Below are positions 18,969 to 31,735 of a stretch of DNA of 64,000 nucleotides, piece by piece. The position numbers and the translations under genes were made by a program. Source of the DNA: Lysobacter sp. (GTDB taxonomy: Bacteria > Pseudomonadota > Gammaproteobacteria > Xanthomonadales > Xanthomonadaceae); assembly GCA_027306995.1 (NCBI GenBank), contig DAHUXS010000021.1, positions 62,001 through 126,000 on the forward strand. The letters are read 5' to 3'. The notes below the pieces were generated by a model. That model was not told the DNA's origin and did no database searches. It was given only the letters and a program-made list of their open reading frames with translations. Within the stretch, counting starts at the first letter, position 1; each line of letters starts with the position of its first letter.

Positions 18969-20519
18969 ATGGCAACCACGACGCTCAACCCGTCCGAAAT
19001 CAGCGAACTGATCAAGAACCGCATCGAGCAGGTGAAGCTGGGCGCCGAGGCGCGCAACGAAGGCACCGTGACCAGCGTGTCCGACGGCATCGTGCGCATC
19101 TACGGCCTGGCCGACGCCATGCAGGGCGAAATGATCGAACTGCCGGAGAACACCTACGCGCTGGCGCTGAACCTCGAGCGCGACTCGGTGGGCGCGGTGG
19201 TGCTGGGTGACTACGAGCACCTGCGCGAAGGCGACGTGGCCAAGACCACCGGCCGCATCCTGGAAGTGCCGACGGGTCCGGAAATGCTCGGTCGCGTGGT
19301 GAACGCGCTGGGCCAGCCGATCGACGGCAAGGGTCCGATCAACGCCAAGACCTCGGCGCCGGTCGAAACCATCGCCCCGGGCGTGATCTGGCGCAAGTCG
19401 GTCGACCAGCCGGTGCAGACCGGTTACAAGTCGGTCGACAGCATGATCCCGATCGGTCGCGGCCAGCGCGAACTGATCATCGGCGACCGCCAGACCGGCA
19501 AGACCGCGCTCGCGATCGACTCGATCATCAATCAGAAGAATTCCGGCATCAAGTGCATCTACGTCGCGATCGGCCAGAAGAATTCGACCATCGCGAACAT
19601 CGTGCGCAAGCTGGAAGAAAACGGCGCGATGGCCTACACCACCGTTGTCGCCGCTTCGGCGTCCGAGTCGGCCGCGATGCAGTACATCGCCGCCTACTCC
19701 GGCTGCACCATGGGCGAATACTTCCGTGACCGCGGCGAAGACGCGCTGATCGTGTACGACGATCTGTCGAAGCAGGCCGTGGCCTACCGCCAGATCTCGC
19801 TGCTGCTGAAGCGTCCGCCGGGCCGCGAAGCCTATCCGGGTGACGTGTTCTATCTCCACAGCCGCCTGCTCGAGCGCGCCGCGCGCGTCTCGGCCGACTA
19901 CGTCGAGAAGTTCACCAACGGCGAAGTGAAGGGCAAGACCGGTTCGCTGACGGCGCTGCCGATCATCGAAACCCAGGCCGGCGACGTCTCGGCGTTCGTG
20001 CCGACCAACGTGATCTCGATCACCGACGGCCAGATCTTCCTGGAAACCGACCTCTTCAACGCCGGTATCCGTCCGGCCGTGAACGCCGGCATCTCGGTGT
20101 CGCGCGTGGGTGGTTCGGCCCAGACCAAGATCATGAAGAAGCTGTCGGGCGGCATCCGCATCGCGCTCGCCCAGTACCGTGAGCTGGCTGCGTTCGCGCA
20201 GTTCGCTTCCGACCTCGACGACGCCACCCGCAAGCAGCTGGAACGCGGCCAGCGCGTGACCGAGCTGATGAAGCAGAAGCAGTACGCCCCGATGTCGGTG
20301 GCGCAGCAGGCGCTGTCGATCTACGCGGTCGACAAGGGCTACATGGACGACGTGCCGGTCAACAAGATCGGCGCGTTCGAAGAAGGCCTGCAGGCGCACT
20401 TCGCCAACACCCAGGGTGAACTGGTGAAGAAGATCGACACCAGCGGCGACTGGAACGACGACATCGAAGCGGCGTTCAAGCGCGGCATCGAAGACTTCAA
20501 GAAGACCGGCACCTGGTAA
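18969..20519 (+). CDS. atpA: ATP synthase F1 subunit alpha
   Basis: A 516-residue non-catalytic nucleotide-binding subunit. The P-loop is GDRQTGKT (about 170-177), with [16 protein letters not shown] as Walker B region and the arginine-finger region around [10 protein letters not shown]. Full length and colinear with the family. It begins 51 bases after atpH. Confidence 0.98.
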   Translation: MATTTLNPSEISELIKNRIEQVKLGAEARNEGTVTSVSDGIVRIYGLADAMQGEMIELPENTYALALNLERDSVGAVVLGDYEHLREGDVAKTTGRILEVPTGPEMLGRVVNALGQPIDGKGPINAKTSAPVETIAPGVIWRKSVDQPVQTGYKSVDSMIPIGRGQRELIIGDRQTGKTALAIDSIINQKNSGIKCIYVAIGQKNSTIANIVRKLEENGAMAYTTVVAASASESAAMQYIAAYSGCTMGEYFRDRGEDALIVYDDLSKQAVAYRQISLLLKRPPGREAYPGDVFYLHSRLLERAARVSADYVEKFTNGEVKGKTGSLTALPIIETQAGDVSAFVPTNVISITDGQIFLETDLFNAGIRPAVNAGISVSRVGGSAQTKIMKKLSGGIRIALAQYRELAAFAQFASDLDDATRKQLERGQRVTELMKQKQYAPMSVAQQALSIYAVDKGYMDDVPVNKIGAFEEGLQAHFANTQGELVKKIDTSGDWNDDIEAAFKRGIEDFKKTGTW

Positions 20520-20533
20520 TCGGGACATAGACG

Positions 20534-22856
<2,323 letters not shown>

Positions 22857-22865
22857 GGAATCGAC

Positions 22866-23288
22866 ATGGCAACCATCCGTTGCGACATCGTCAGTGCCGA
22901 AGCCGAGATCTACAGCGGCGAGGCGACCCTGGTCGTCGCTACCGGCGAAGTCGGCGAGCTCGGCATCGCGCCGCGCCATGCGCCGCTGATCACGCGCCTG
23001 AAGCCGGGCAAGGTCGTGGTGACCACGCCCGATGGCGAGCAGCTCGATTTCGCCATCGGTGGCGGCATCCTCGAGGTGCAGCCGACCGTGGTGACGGTGC
23101 TGGCCGATACCGCGATCCGCGCCGAGAACATCGACGAAGCCAAGGTCCGTGCGGCCAAGGAAGAAGCCGAGCGCATCCTCGCCAACCGTGGCGAAGCGAT
23201 GGACATCGCCGAGGCGCAGAAGCACCTGGCCGAAGCCATGGCGCAACTGCAGGCGATCGAACGCCTGCGCAAGAACCTCAAGCACTGA
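22866..23288 (+). CDS. atpC: ATP synthase F1 subunit epsilon
   Basis: A 140-residue subunit at the foot of the central stalk: an N-terminal beta-sandwich (about 1-85, with [13 protein letters not shown]) and a C-terminal two-helix part ([19 protein letters not shown]) that can inhibit hydrolysis. It closes the operon, 26 bases before a terminator. Confidence 0.96.
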   Translation: MATIRCDIVSAEAEIYSGEATLVVATGEVGELGIAPRHAPLITRLKPGKVVVTTPDGEQLDFAIGGGILEVQPTVVTVLADTAIRAENIDEAKVRAAKEEAERILANRGEAMDIAEAQKHLAEAMAQLQAIERLRKNLKH

Positions 23289-23313
23289 CGCGCAATCGTC
23301 GCGCTTGATCGAG

Positions 23314-23339
23314 AACGCCGGCCCCGTGCCGGCGTTTTT
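23314..23339 (+). terminator. Intrinsic terminator of the atp operon
   Basis: AACGCCGGC-CCCGT-GCCGGCGTT, a 9-base stem, followed by TTTG TTTGG on the plus strand. It also lies just past the stop of the convergent GtrA-like gene and could act for both. Confidence 0.8.
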
Positions 23340-23349
23340 GTTTGGACAA

Positions 23350-23775
23350 TCAATCCGTGTCGGGAGTTGCTGTTTCGACGATGCGCGGCGGTTTGTGTTT
23401 GTAGATCCAGTGCCGCGACAGGAAAAAGCCGATCGTGCCGCAGAGGAAATCGACGAAGGGCTTGCCGATTGCCACGCCGTGGAAGTCGCTTTGCTGGTCC
23501 ACGATGCGCAGCAGCCAGGTGTCGAGGATGGTGGTGAGGATCCACATCACCGCATAACGCGCGAACTGGCGGCGGCCGATGCCGCTGTTCTCCGAGGCGA
23601 ATGTGTGGGTGCCGTTGATCCAGAAGCCGAGGCCGGCGCCGGCCATGCGACCGATGACGTTGGCCGGCTCGATCGGCATCAGCCACGCGCGCAGGGCGAG
23701 GGTGACGAGATAGTCGACGGCCCATTCGAGGATGCCGACCAGTGTGTACTTGCTGGCGTGTTTGATCAGGGTCAA
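23350..23775 (-). CDS. GtrA-like membrane protein
   Basis: A small (about 141-residue) four-helix membrane protein of the GtrA/DPMS-like family, thought to flip polyprenyl-linked sugars or help glycan modification. Evidence is topology plus KYTLVGILEWAVDYLVTLAL at the start, NVIGRMAGAGLGFWING (the conserved N...NF/W motif) and GFFLSRHWIYKHKPPR at the end. No ATG is available close by; I use TTG 23775 with low certainty. Divergent from glmU, convergent with the atp operon. Confidence 0.7.
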   Translation of the reverse strand: MTLIKHASKYTLVGILEWAVDYLVTLALRAWLMPIEPANVIGRMAGAGLGFWINGTHTFASENSGIGRRQFARYAVMWILTTILDTWLLRIVDQQSDFHGVAIGKPFVDFLCGTIGFFLSRHWIYKHKPPRIVETATPDTD

Positions 23776-23848
23776 GGCGGGTCGTTGCGGGATGACTGGG
23801 CGCAGGTTAGCAGCTGGGTAGAATGTCCGGACGAATCCGGAGGATGCA

Positions 23849-25222
23849 ATGAACGAAGTGCCGCTCCATGTCGTGATCTTGGCCGCGGGCGAAGGCAAGC
23901 GGATGAAGTCCGATACGCCCAAGGTGCTGCAGAAGGTCGCCGGCCGGCCGATGCTGGCACACGTGATCGCGACCGCGCGTGCATTGCAGCCGGCGGGCAT
24001 CCACGTGGTGTACGGCCACGGTGGCGACCAGGTGCGTGCGGCCTTCGCCGACCAGACCGACCTGCAATGGGCGGAGCAGGCGCAGCAACTCGGCACCGGC
24101 CATGCGGTGATGCAGGCGATGCCGCAGGTGCCCGACGATGCGCGCGTGCTGGTGCTGTACGGCGATGCACCGTTGTTCCGTACCGAGACCTTGCAGCATT
24201 TGCTCGCGCAACGCGGACGACTGGCGGGACTGGTCGCCGATCTTGAAGATCCCACCGGCTACGGTCGCATCATCCGCGATGCCGAAGGCCGCATCGGCGC
24301 AATCGTCGAGGAGAAGGACGCCAGTCCCGAGCAGAAGCGCATCCAGACGGTGAACGTCGGCGTGATTGCCGCGGACGCCAGCGAGCTGCGTGGCTGGCTG
24401 GGCCAACTCTCCAACAGCAATGCGCAGAACGAGTATTACCTGACCGACGTCTTCGCCAAGGCCGCGGCCGATTTCAGCGCGGCGGAAATGGTGCATGTCG
24501 ACGATCCCGCGGAGACCGAAGGCGCCAACGATCCCTGGCAGTTGTGCCAGCTCGAACGCGTCTACCAGCGTCGCGCCGTGCGTGCGCTGTGCGTGCAGGG
24601 CATGCGCTTCGCCGATGTCGCCCGGGTGGACGTGCGCGGTACGGTGGAATGCGGTCGCGATGTCGAGGTCGACGTCGACGTGGTGTTTGAGGGCAAGGTC
24701 AAGCTCGGCAACCGGGTCAAGATCGGCCCGTTCGTGCGCCTGAAGGACGTCGAACTCGCCGACGGGACCGAAGTGCGCGCGCATTGCGACCTGGAAGGCG
24801 CGAGGACCGAAGGCACCGTGCACATCGGTCCGTTCGCGCGCCTGCGCCCGGGCACGGTCCTGGCCAATGGCGTGCACGTCGGCAATTTCGTCGAGACCAA
24901 GAACGCGGTGCTCGGCGTCGGCAGCAAGGCCAACCACCTGACCTATCTCGGCGATGCCAGGATCGGTGCAGGTGTCAACGTCGGCGCCGGCACGATTACC
25001 TGCAACTACGACGGCGTGAACAAGTCGACGACCACGATCAATGATGGCGCTTTCATCGGCTCGAACAGTTCGCTGGTCGCGCCGGTCACCATCGGCAAGG
25101 ACGCGACCATCGGCGCGGGATCTGTCATCACCACCGATGCGCCGGAGGGTGAACTCACCGTCGCGCGCGGCCGCCAGACCACACTCCATGGCTGGAAGCG
25201 GCCGGTAAAGAAGTCGCCGTAA
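23849..25222 (+). CDS. glmU: Bifunctional GlmU: GlcN-1-P acetyltransferase / UDP-GlcNAc pyrophosphorylase
   Basis: A 457-residue cytosolic enzyme for the last two steps to UDP-GlcNAc, precursor of peptidoglycan and LPS. The uridyltransferase domain (about 1-230) starts with the nucleotide signature [18 protein letters not shown]. The C-terminal part is a left-handed beta-helix of hexapeptide repeats with the acetyltransferase residues around [11 protein letters not shown] and CNYDG. Full family length. glmS, the first enzyme of the same pathway, lies 8 kb downstream. Confidence 0.96.
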   Translation: MNEVPLHVVILAAGEGKRMKSDTPKVLQKVAGRPMLAHVIATARALQPAGIHVVYGHGGDQVRAAFADQTDLQWAEQAQQLGTGHAVMQAMPQVPDDARVLVLYGDAPLFRTETLQHLLAQRGRLAGLVADLEDPTGYGRIIRDAEGRIGAIVEEKDASPEQKRIQTVNVGVIAADASELRGWLGQLSNSNAQNEYYLTDVFAKAAADFSAAEMVHVDDPAETEGANDPWQLCQLERVYQRRAVRALCVQGMRFADVARVDVRGTVECGRDVEVDVDVVFEGKVKLGNRVKIGPFVRLKDVELADGTEVRAHCDLEGARTEGTVHIGPFARLRPGTVLANGVHVGNFVETKNAVLGVGSKANHLTYLGDARIGAGVNVGAGTITCNYDGVNKSTTTINDGAFIGSNSSLVAPVTIGKDATIGAGSVITTDAPEGELTVARGRQTTLHGWKRPVKKSP

Positions 25223-25231
25223 CGCGCGCGA

Positions 25232-26539
25232 TCAGTCCGACAGGGTGAGGCTCACCATGAGCCCGCCACCCTCGCGATTGGCAAGACTGAGGCTGCCGCC
25301 GTGCGCTTCGGCGATTTCGCGCGCCAACGCCAGGCCCAGGCCGGTGCCGTTGCGCTTGGTCGAATAGAACGGCAGCAGGGCTTGCGAGATCACGGTGTCG
25401 CTCATGCCCTTGCCGCGATCGAGCACGTCGAGTCGCCAGCCCGTGGGCAGGCGCCGCAGGTCGAGTGAGACCTCTTCATCCGGTCCGCCGGCTTCGTGTG
25501 CGTTCTTCAAAAGGTTGAGCAACGCCTGTTCCAGCTGGATGCGGTCGGCCATCAGGAAACTGTCGCGGTGCATGCCGTCCCAGCGGAAGCCGAACTGTTC
25601 CTGCAGTCCGTGCAGCATGTCGCCGCAAGGCACGGCTTCGCGCCGTGGCGCCGGCAGCTTGGCGAAGCGCGCATAGCCGCGGATGAACTCCTCGAGGTGG
25701 CGGGCGCGCTCCTCGATCACCCGCAAGGCATCGGGCAGGCGCGTGGTCTGGTTGATCCGCAGCATCTCACCGGCGGAATGGGCGAGCGAAGCGATCGGCG
25801 CCAGCGAATTGTTGAGCTCGTGGCTGATGACGCGGATCACCTTCTTCCAGGTCTGCACTTCCTGGCGGCGCAGTTCGGCGGTGAGCTGGCGCAGCAGGAA
25901 CAATTCGTGCGGGCGCCCGTTGAGGCGGAAGCGTCGTCGCGAGAGATGGATGATGTCGTCGTCTTCGTCGTCGCCCAGCGCGAACAGTGCGTCGCCGTTC
26001 TGCGCGATCGCGTTGCGCAATGCCACCGGCGTGTCCGCGATCAATTCGTCGAACGAGCGTCCTTCCAGCCTGCGGCCGTCGCCGAGCAATTTGCGGGCGG
26101 AAAGATTGCCGAGCACGATGCGCTTGGTGGCGTCGATCAGGACGATCGCGACCGGGGTGTTCTGGACGACGGTATCGAGCAGCAATTCGCGCTGCACCAG
26201 TGCTTGGCGCTGCTCGCGCACGGTGTGTCCAAGCAGGTTGTGGGCGGCGACCAGTTCGCTCACTTCGTCGTTGTGCGGCCAGTTCAGGCCGAAGCTGAAA
26301 TCGCCATCGCGGAAACTGTCGACACTGCCGCCGAGCGCACGATACAACGATTGCAGCCGCGCGTTGAGCCGGCGCAGGTGCAGCAGCATGATGACGAGAA
26401 CGACCAGTCCCGCGACGAATGCCAGCCACGCGCGCTGCGTTTCCAGTTGCATGGCAAGCGCGACCATGATCGCGACAACGGCGTAGGCGGACACCAGAAT
26501 GCCCACGCGGTGTTGCCACAGGATGCTGCGCTTGGCCAC
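25232..26539 (-). CDS. NtrY-like sensor histidine kinase
   Basis: A 435-residue membrane kinase: two N-terminal helices (about 12-50), a linker with HAMP-like character, a PAS domain (about 115-210), phospho-acceptor His in RVISHELNNSLAPI, and a HATPase domain with DRGKGMSD and GTGLGLALAREIAEAHGG. It begins one base after the stop of its response regulator gene, which makes the pair almost certain. The absence of a sizeable periplasmic loop suggests it senses a membrane or cytosolic signal. Confidence 0.9.
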   Translation of the reverse strand: MAKRSILWQHRVGILVSAYAVVAIMVALAMQLETQRAWLAFVAGLVVLVIMLLHLRRLNARLQSLYRALGGSVDSFRDGDFSFGLNWPHNDEVSELVAAHNLLGHTVREQRQALVQRELLLDTVVQNTPVAIVLIDATKRIVLGNLSARKLLGDGRRLEGRSFDELIADTPVALRNAIAQNGDALFALGDDEDDDIIHLSRRRFRLNGRPHELFLLRQLTAELRRQEVQTWKKVIRVISHELNNSLAPIASLAHSAGEMLRINQTTRLPDALRVIEERARHLEEFIRGYARFAKLPAPRREAVPCGDMLHGLQEQFGFRWDGMHRDSFLMADRIQLEQALLNLLKNAHEAGGPDEEVSLDLRRLPTGWRLDVLDRGKGMSDTVISQALLPFYSTKRNGTGLGLALAREIAEAHGGSLSLANREGGGLMVSLTLSD

Positions 26540-26540
26540 G

Positions 26541-27869
26541 TCAGCGCCTCGGGATGCCGAGCCGCTCCATGCGGCGATACAGCGATTGACGGGTCAAGCC
26601 GAGCTCCGCTGCGGCTTGTGCGATCACACCGTGGTGGTCGCGCAGCGCGCGCACGATTTCGTCGGCGGGGACTTCCTGCGCGTCGACCACGTTGTCGGCT
26701 TCCGGAAGATCGAGGGCGGCGGCGTCCACCACCTGGTTCGTCGACAGCAACCCGGCGCGCTGCATGATGTTGCGCAGTTCGCGGACATTGCCCGGCCAGC
26801 GATGGCGCAGCAATGCGCGTTCGGCGTCGGCTGAAAGCATGCGGTCGGCACCGAGGAAATGGCGCGCCAGCGGCAGGATGTCGGCAGGTCGCGCCGCCAG
26901 TGGCGACAGGCGCAATTCGATCGTGTTGAGGCGATAGTAGAGGTCTTCACGGAAACTGCCGTCGCGGATCTTCGCCGGCAGGTCGGCATTGGTCGCGCTC
27001 AGCACGCGCACGTCGACGCTGCGCTCGCGGGTGCTGCCGAGACGGGTGAAGCGTCCGGTTTCGAGCACGCGCAACAAGCGCGTCTGTCCCGCGGCGGGCA
27101 GGGTGCCGATTTCGTCGAGGAACAGGGTGCCGCCGTCGGCCGCTTCGAAGCGCCCTTCGCGCGCCTTGTTGGCACCGGTATAGGCGCCGGCTTCGGCGCC
27201 GAACAGTTCGGCCTCGATCAGTTCGCTCGGCAACGCGCCGCAATTCACCGCGACGAACGGGCCGCTGCGGCCGGAATTGGCATGGAGGATTTCCGCGATC
27301 TTTTCCTTGCCGCTGCCGTTGGGGCCGGTGATGAGCACGGGAAAGGGCGAACGCGCGACCTGCACCGCCAGGCTCAACACGCGCTCGGTGGCGTCGTCGG
27401 CGTAGACCACGCCACGCAGGTCGTGCTCGCGCGACAGCGAGGCGCGGCGTTCGCGGGCGACACGCGCGGAACGCGCGAGTTCGCGCCGCGCTTCCGACAG
27501 TTCCAGCAGGTTGTTGATCGTCGCCAGCAATTTGTGGTCGTCCCACGGCTTGCCGACGTAATCGGCGGCGCCACCCTTGATCAGCTCCACCGCACGTTCG
27601 AGCTCGGTCCACGCCGTCAGCAGGACGATCGGGACATCGGGCCATTGCGCGTGCAGGCGCTGGAACAACTCAGCGCCTTCGTCGCCGGAGGTCGTGTCGG
27701 CATCGAAGTTCATGTCCTGGATCACCAGGTCGATGTCACCGCGCATCATCCGCGCGATGCCGGCATCGGGCGTGGTGGCGCCGACGGTGTCGATTCCGTG
27801 GAGGGCAAACAGCAACTCCAGCGCGGTAATCACGCTGGAGTTGTCGTCGATGACGAGGACGGTGGCCAT
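26541..27869 (-). CDS. NtrC-type sigma-54-dependent response regulator
   Basis: A 442-residue transcription activator. Receiver domain about 1-125, with phospho-acceptor Asp52 in VIQDMNFD and Lys in YVGKPWDD. AAA+ domain about 150-380, with P-loop GPNGSGKE, sigma-54 contact loop GAYTGA (Phe to Tyr variant of GAFTGA) and Walker B GTLFLDEIG. A C-terminal Fis-type helix-turn-helix (AAAELGLTRQSLYRRMERLG) binds DNA. A sigma-54 promoter at 33054-33068 heads the same gene cluster and is its best candidate target. Confidence 0.93.
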   Translation of the reverse strand: MATVLVIDDNSSVITALELLFALHGIDTVGATTPDAGIARMMRGDIDLVIQDMNFDADTTSGDEGAELFQRLHAQWPDVPIVLLTAWTELERAVELIKGGAADYVGKPWDDHKLLATINNLLELSEARRELARSARVARERRASLSREHDLRGVVYADDATERVLSLAVQVARSPFPVLITGPNGSGKEKIAEILHANSGRSGPFVAVNCGALPSELIEAELFGAEAGAYTGANKAREGRFEAADGGTLFLDEIGTLPAAGQTRLLRVLETGRFTRLGSTRERSVDVRVLSATNADLPAKIRDGSFREDLYYRLNTIELRLSPLAARPADILPLARHFLGADRMLSADAERALLRHRWPGNVRELRNIMQRAGLLSTNQVVDAAALDLPEADNVVDAQEVPADEIVRALRDHHGVIAQAAAELGLTRQSLYRRMERLGIPRR

Positions 27870-27879
27870 AGCGAAAGCA

Positions 27880-27906
27880 GACGGGGTACGGTTGTATCGT
27901 ACCGTC
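27880..27906. promoter_or_regulatory. Inverted repeat between NTF2-like and response regulator genes
   Basis: GGTACG-GTTGTAT-CGTACC (27885-27903) is a perfect 6-base palindrome, extended by GAC/GTC after a two-base bulge. It starts exactly at the stop of the upstream gene and ends ten bases before the regulator's ATG. With no T run it could be an attenuating hairpin, an mRNA processing site or an operator controlling regulator levels. Confidence 0.45.
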
Positions 27907-28385
27907 TATTTCCCGTCCTTCAGTGGTCGATGGGCAAAGCTGACGATGCGGGTTGCCTTCCATTGCCCGCCGTCACGACGCCAGATGTGCAGGAAGCGCG
28001 CTTCACCGACGCATTTTCCGGTGGCGATTTCGCAAAAACGATGGGCACCGAGTTCGATGGCGCCATAGCCCTCGATCTTGTCGGTTTGCAGCGAACCAGG
28101 AACCAGCTCGCGCCGCACTTTGCCGCAGATGTTGTCGTGCACTGCCTTCGTCAGGGCGTCCGCACCGAGCATCAATCCGCCCTGGTCGTGGTAGAACTCG
28201 ACATCGTCGGCGAGCAGTCCGCGGAATGTCTTCAGGTCACAGGCGTTGTAAGCATCGAACAACTGGCGGTCGAGGCCGGACACGACGGCATACAGCGGGT
28301 AGTCGGCATCCTTCGGACCGGAATCTGCGGCTTGGATCGCGGTAGACGATGCAAGCAGCAGGGCGATGGCGACAATTTTTCGCAT
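27906..28385 (-). CDS. Exported NTF2-like (DUF4440/SnoaL-type) protein
   Basis: A 159-residue protein with a signal peptide (MRKIVAIALLLASSTAIQAAD) and one NTF2-like cone domain: ALLADDVEFYHDQGGLMLG-type core (DDVEFYHDQGG), a Cys in FRGLLADD context, and the C-terminal strand HIWRRDGGQWKATRIVSF. Such proteins are binding or catalytic scaffolds with varied ligands. Encoded between the ABC permeases and the response regulator, it may bind the exported or sensed compound; that is inference. Confidence 0.75.
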   Translation of the reverse strand: MRKIVAIALLLASSTAIQAADSGPKDADYPLYAVVSGLDRQLFDAYNACDLKTFRGLLADDVEFYHDQGGLMLGADALTKAVHDNICGKVRRELVPGSLQTDKIEGYGAIELGAHRFCEIATGKCVGEARFLHIWRRDGGQWKATRIVSFAHRPLKDGK

Positions 28386-28437
28386 GGGAGATTCCCGATC
28401 GTGAGGATGGAGGCGGGTGTTGCAGTGAATGGCGAGG

Positions 28438-29661
28438 TCAGACGCTGCGGGTCGCGGTCGCCGGCGGGATCGATGCCGCGCGCATTGCCGGCCACAACAC
28501 CGCGAGTTGCCCGAGCAACCACAGCACCACTGCGCCGATCGGCAGGTAGGGCCAGGGCAGGCGCGGCAGTTCGTATTGCGCCATCAGCAACTGGTTGATG
28601 CCGAATGCCAACGTCATGCCGAGGATCACGCCACCCGTGACGATCAGGAAATTCTCGGTCTGGAAGTAGCGCAGGATATCGCCTTTCGTTGCACCCAGCG
28701 CGCGGCGCACGCCGATTTGCTTGGTGCGCTGCTGCACCCAGAAGCTCGCCAGGCCGACGATGCCGAATGCCGTCACCATCAGCAGTACCAGCGTCACTGC
28801 CGACAGCAGCCAGATCATCGCCTTCTGTTGTGCGTAGTAGTCGTCGCGCAACTCCCCGAAGGTTTTCTGGTCGCCGATGATGCGGTGCGCGTCGTTCTTC
28901 TGCAGCGCGGCGACGGCGGCCTTCAGCACTTCGCCCCGATTGACGCCCGGCTTGGTTCGGATGATGTACGACACCATCGTGAATGGCATGCGGAACGGGA
29001 GCAGCGCGGAATACTGTGCGCTTTCCGCGCTGGGATCGCGGCCCGGGCGTTGCAGGCGATCGACGATGCCGACGATCGGGATCGGCGTCGAATCAAGGTA
29101 CAGCGATTTCCCCAGCGCGTCGCTGTCCGGGAACATCCGCTTGGCGAAGGCTTCGGTGATGATGAGCGCGCGCGGCATCGCCGACGATTGGGCCGCGATA
29201 TCCGGAATGTCGAGATACTCCTCGGGGTTGAAGTTGCGGCCACGGATGATGTGCGTGCCGAAGGTGCGCAGCATGTCATCGTCGCCCATGTATAGGGTGG
29301 CGTTGTCGCCACGGCTTCCGCCATCCGCCGTGTGGGCGAAACTGCTGTTCCACGAGCCGTTCTGCAATGGAGTCTGGTTGATCAGCGCCACCGATTCCAC
29401 GCCGGGAATGGCGCGGATCGCTTCCTTGTCGGTGCGACTCAATGCCAGCGCATTGGCATCGTTGCCGATGCCGGAGACCTGCAGCAAGGACAACGACGAT
29501 TCATCGATACCCAGCGGGGAATTGATGGCATCGACGCGCAGGCGTACCAGGTTGATGGCGTTGCAGAGGATGGCGCAGGTGAGCGCGACTTCCAGCATCA
29601 GGATGAAGACGGCCGACTTGTGCCGCGTCAGCGTCGAGAGGATCGGTCGGATCTGGTTCAT
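28438..29661 (-). CDS. MacB/FtsX-type ABC permease, second copy
   Basis: A 407-residue inner-membrane permease with one N-terminal helix (about 16-40), a periplasmic MacB-PCD domain (about 45-270), and three C-terminal FtsX helices ending near ATATRSV. The TM-proximal motif RRALGATKGDILRYF is the coupling-helix region. It differs clearly from the other permease next to it; together they would make a heterodimer. Starts 15 bases after that gene. Confidence 0.88.
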   Translation of the reverse strand: MNQIRPILSTLTRHKSAVFILMLEVALTCAILCNAINLVRLRVDAINSPLGIDESSLSLLQVSGIGNDANALALSRTDKEAIRAIPGVESVALINQTPLQNGSWNSSFAHTADGGSRGDNATLYMGDDDMLRTFGTHIIRGRNFNPEEYLDIPDIAAQSSAMPRALIITEAFAKRMFPDSDALGKSLYLDSTPIPIVGIVDRLQRPGRDPSAESAQYSALLPFRMPFTMVSYIIRTKPGVNRGEVLKAAVAALQKNDAHRIIGDQKTFGELRDDYYAQQKAMIWLLSAVTLVLLMVTAFGIVGLASFWVQQRTKQIGVRRALGATKGDILRYFQTENFLIVTGGVILGMTLAFGINQLLMAQYELPRLPWPYLPIGAVVLWLLGQLAVLWPAMRAASIPPATATRSV

Positions 29662-29676
29662 GTCATGTCCTCGCGC

Positions 29677-30972
29677 TTACTGCGTCTTGAGCTGGATGGC
29701 GGGGGTGATGCGCATCGCACGGAAGGCCGGGAGCAATCCCGCCAGCAGCGTGGCGACGATGCCGAGCACGATGGTGAGCGCGAGCAACGCCGGATCGAGA
29801 TGGATGATTCCCGCGTAGCCGCTCGGTTGGTGGCGCACGGCCCACAGGCCGAGCAGCGACAACAGCAATCCGCCGATGCTGCCGACCAGGCCGATCACGC
29901 CGGCTTCCATCAGGAACTGGATGAAGATGTCGCGACGGGTCGCGCCCAGCGCGCGGCGCACACCGATCTCGCCCTGTTTGCGCAGGAATTTCGCCATCAG
30001 CAAGCCGACCACGTTGACCAGGCACACCACCAGGAAGCCCAGTGCCAACCACAGTTGCAGATGTGCGTCGGACGGCACGATCTTGCGATAGTCCAGCCAC
30101 TCCGTCACGTTGCGCAGACGCACGTTCGGCGGGCGGCTATAGCGACCGGCGGCGCGTTGCTGTTCGGAATAATTGGCCAGGTAGGCTTTGTAGGCCGTGG
30201 CTTCCGCCGGTGATTCCAGTTGCACCCAGTACTGCAGCCAAGTGCACGCCGCGTTGAGCGAGGTGCTTTCGTCGTTCGCGGCCTTGTAACAATTCATGTT
30301 GCCGCTGATGCCGAGCTTGAGATCGCGGGACGTGCTGTACGGGATGTAGACCTGCTCGGTGCCGCCATAGCGCTGGTTGTTGACGTCGTAATAGCGCGGG
30401 TCCGGGCGCCAGTGGCCAGCGATGCCGATCACGGTAAACGGCGTGCCGTCGATGCGGATGGTCTTGCCGACGCTATTGGTGCCGCCGAAGACTTTTTCGT
30501 TGAACGATTCCGACAGCACCGCCACGCGTGCGCGCGTTGTGTCGTCGTTGGCGTTCCAGACGTGGCCATAGCGGATCGGCACCAGGAACATCGGGAAGAA
30601 ATCGGCAGTGGCGTAGCGCATGCTCACGCTCATCGGCGCTTGTGTACCAACTTCGAGCGCGGCCTCGCCACCATTGGTGATGACCTGTGCCTTGGCGCGA
30701 TGCTGCGCCAGCAGGGTTTCGGCATCGAAACGCGAGACGTCTTCCGGCGGTTCGTTGTCGCTGTTCCTGGCGTCGGCCGGGTACATGTCGAGCTGCACGC
30801 GGAACAGCTTGTCGCTCTTTTGCGGGATGGGGTCGCGCGACAGCGTCTTGAACACGGTGAGCGTGGTCATGGTCGCGCCGATGCCGACTGCCAGCGTCAG
30901 CACCATCAGCACGGTGAGTGCACGGTTCTGGCGCAGGCTGCGCCAGGCAAGGCTGAAGTAGTAGGCGAGCAT
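29677..30972 (-). CDS. MacB/FtsX-type ABC permease, first copy
   Basis: A 431-residue permease with the same plan: N-terminal helix in SLRQNRALTVLMVLTLAVGIG, a periplasmic domain with many aromatic residues, and RRALGATRRDIFIQFLMEAG before the last helices. ATG 30972 is chosen because it lies one base after the ATPase gene stop and begins the classic MLAYYFSLAWRSLR N-terminus; a longer in-frame start would run through the ATPase gene. Confidence 0.88.
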   Translation of the reverse strand: MLAYYFSLAWRSLRQNRALTVLMVLTLAVGIGATMTTLTVFKTLSRDPIPQKSDKLFRVQLDMYPADARNSDNEPPEDVSRFDAETLLAQHRAKAQVITNGGEAALEVGTQAPMSVSMRYATADFFPMFLVPIRYGHVWNANDDTTRARVAVLSESFNEKVFGGTNSVGKTIRIDGTPFTVIGIAGHWRPDPRYYDVNNQRYGGTEQVYIPYSTSRDLKLGISGNMNCYKAANDESTSLNAACTWLQYWVQLESPAEATAYKAYLANYSEQQRAAGRYSRPPNVRLRNVTEWLDYRKIVPSDAHLQLWLALGFLVVCLVNVVGLLMAKFLRKQGEIGVRRALGATRRDIFIQFLMEAGVIGLVGSIGGLLLSLLGLWAVRHQPSGYAGIIHLDPALLALTIVLGIVATLLAGLLPAFRAMRITPAIQLKTQ

Positions 30973-30973
30973 G

Positions 30974-31693
<720 letters not shown>

Positions 31694-31735
31694 GGCGGTT
31701 TCCTCGGGCGGATGTTCGGGATCGGTGGGCGTTTT

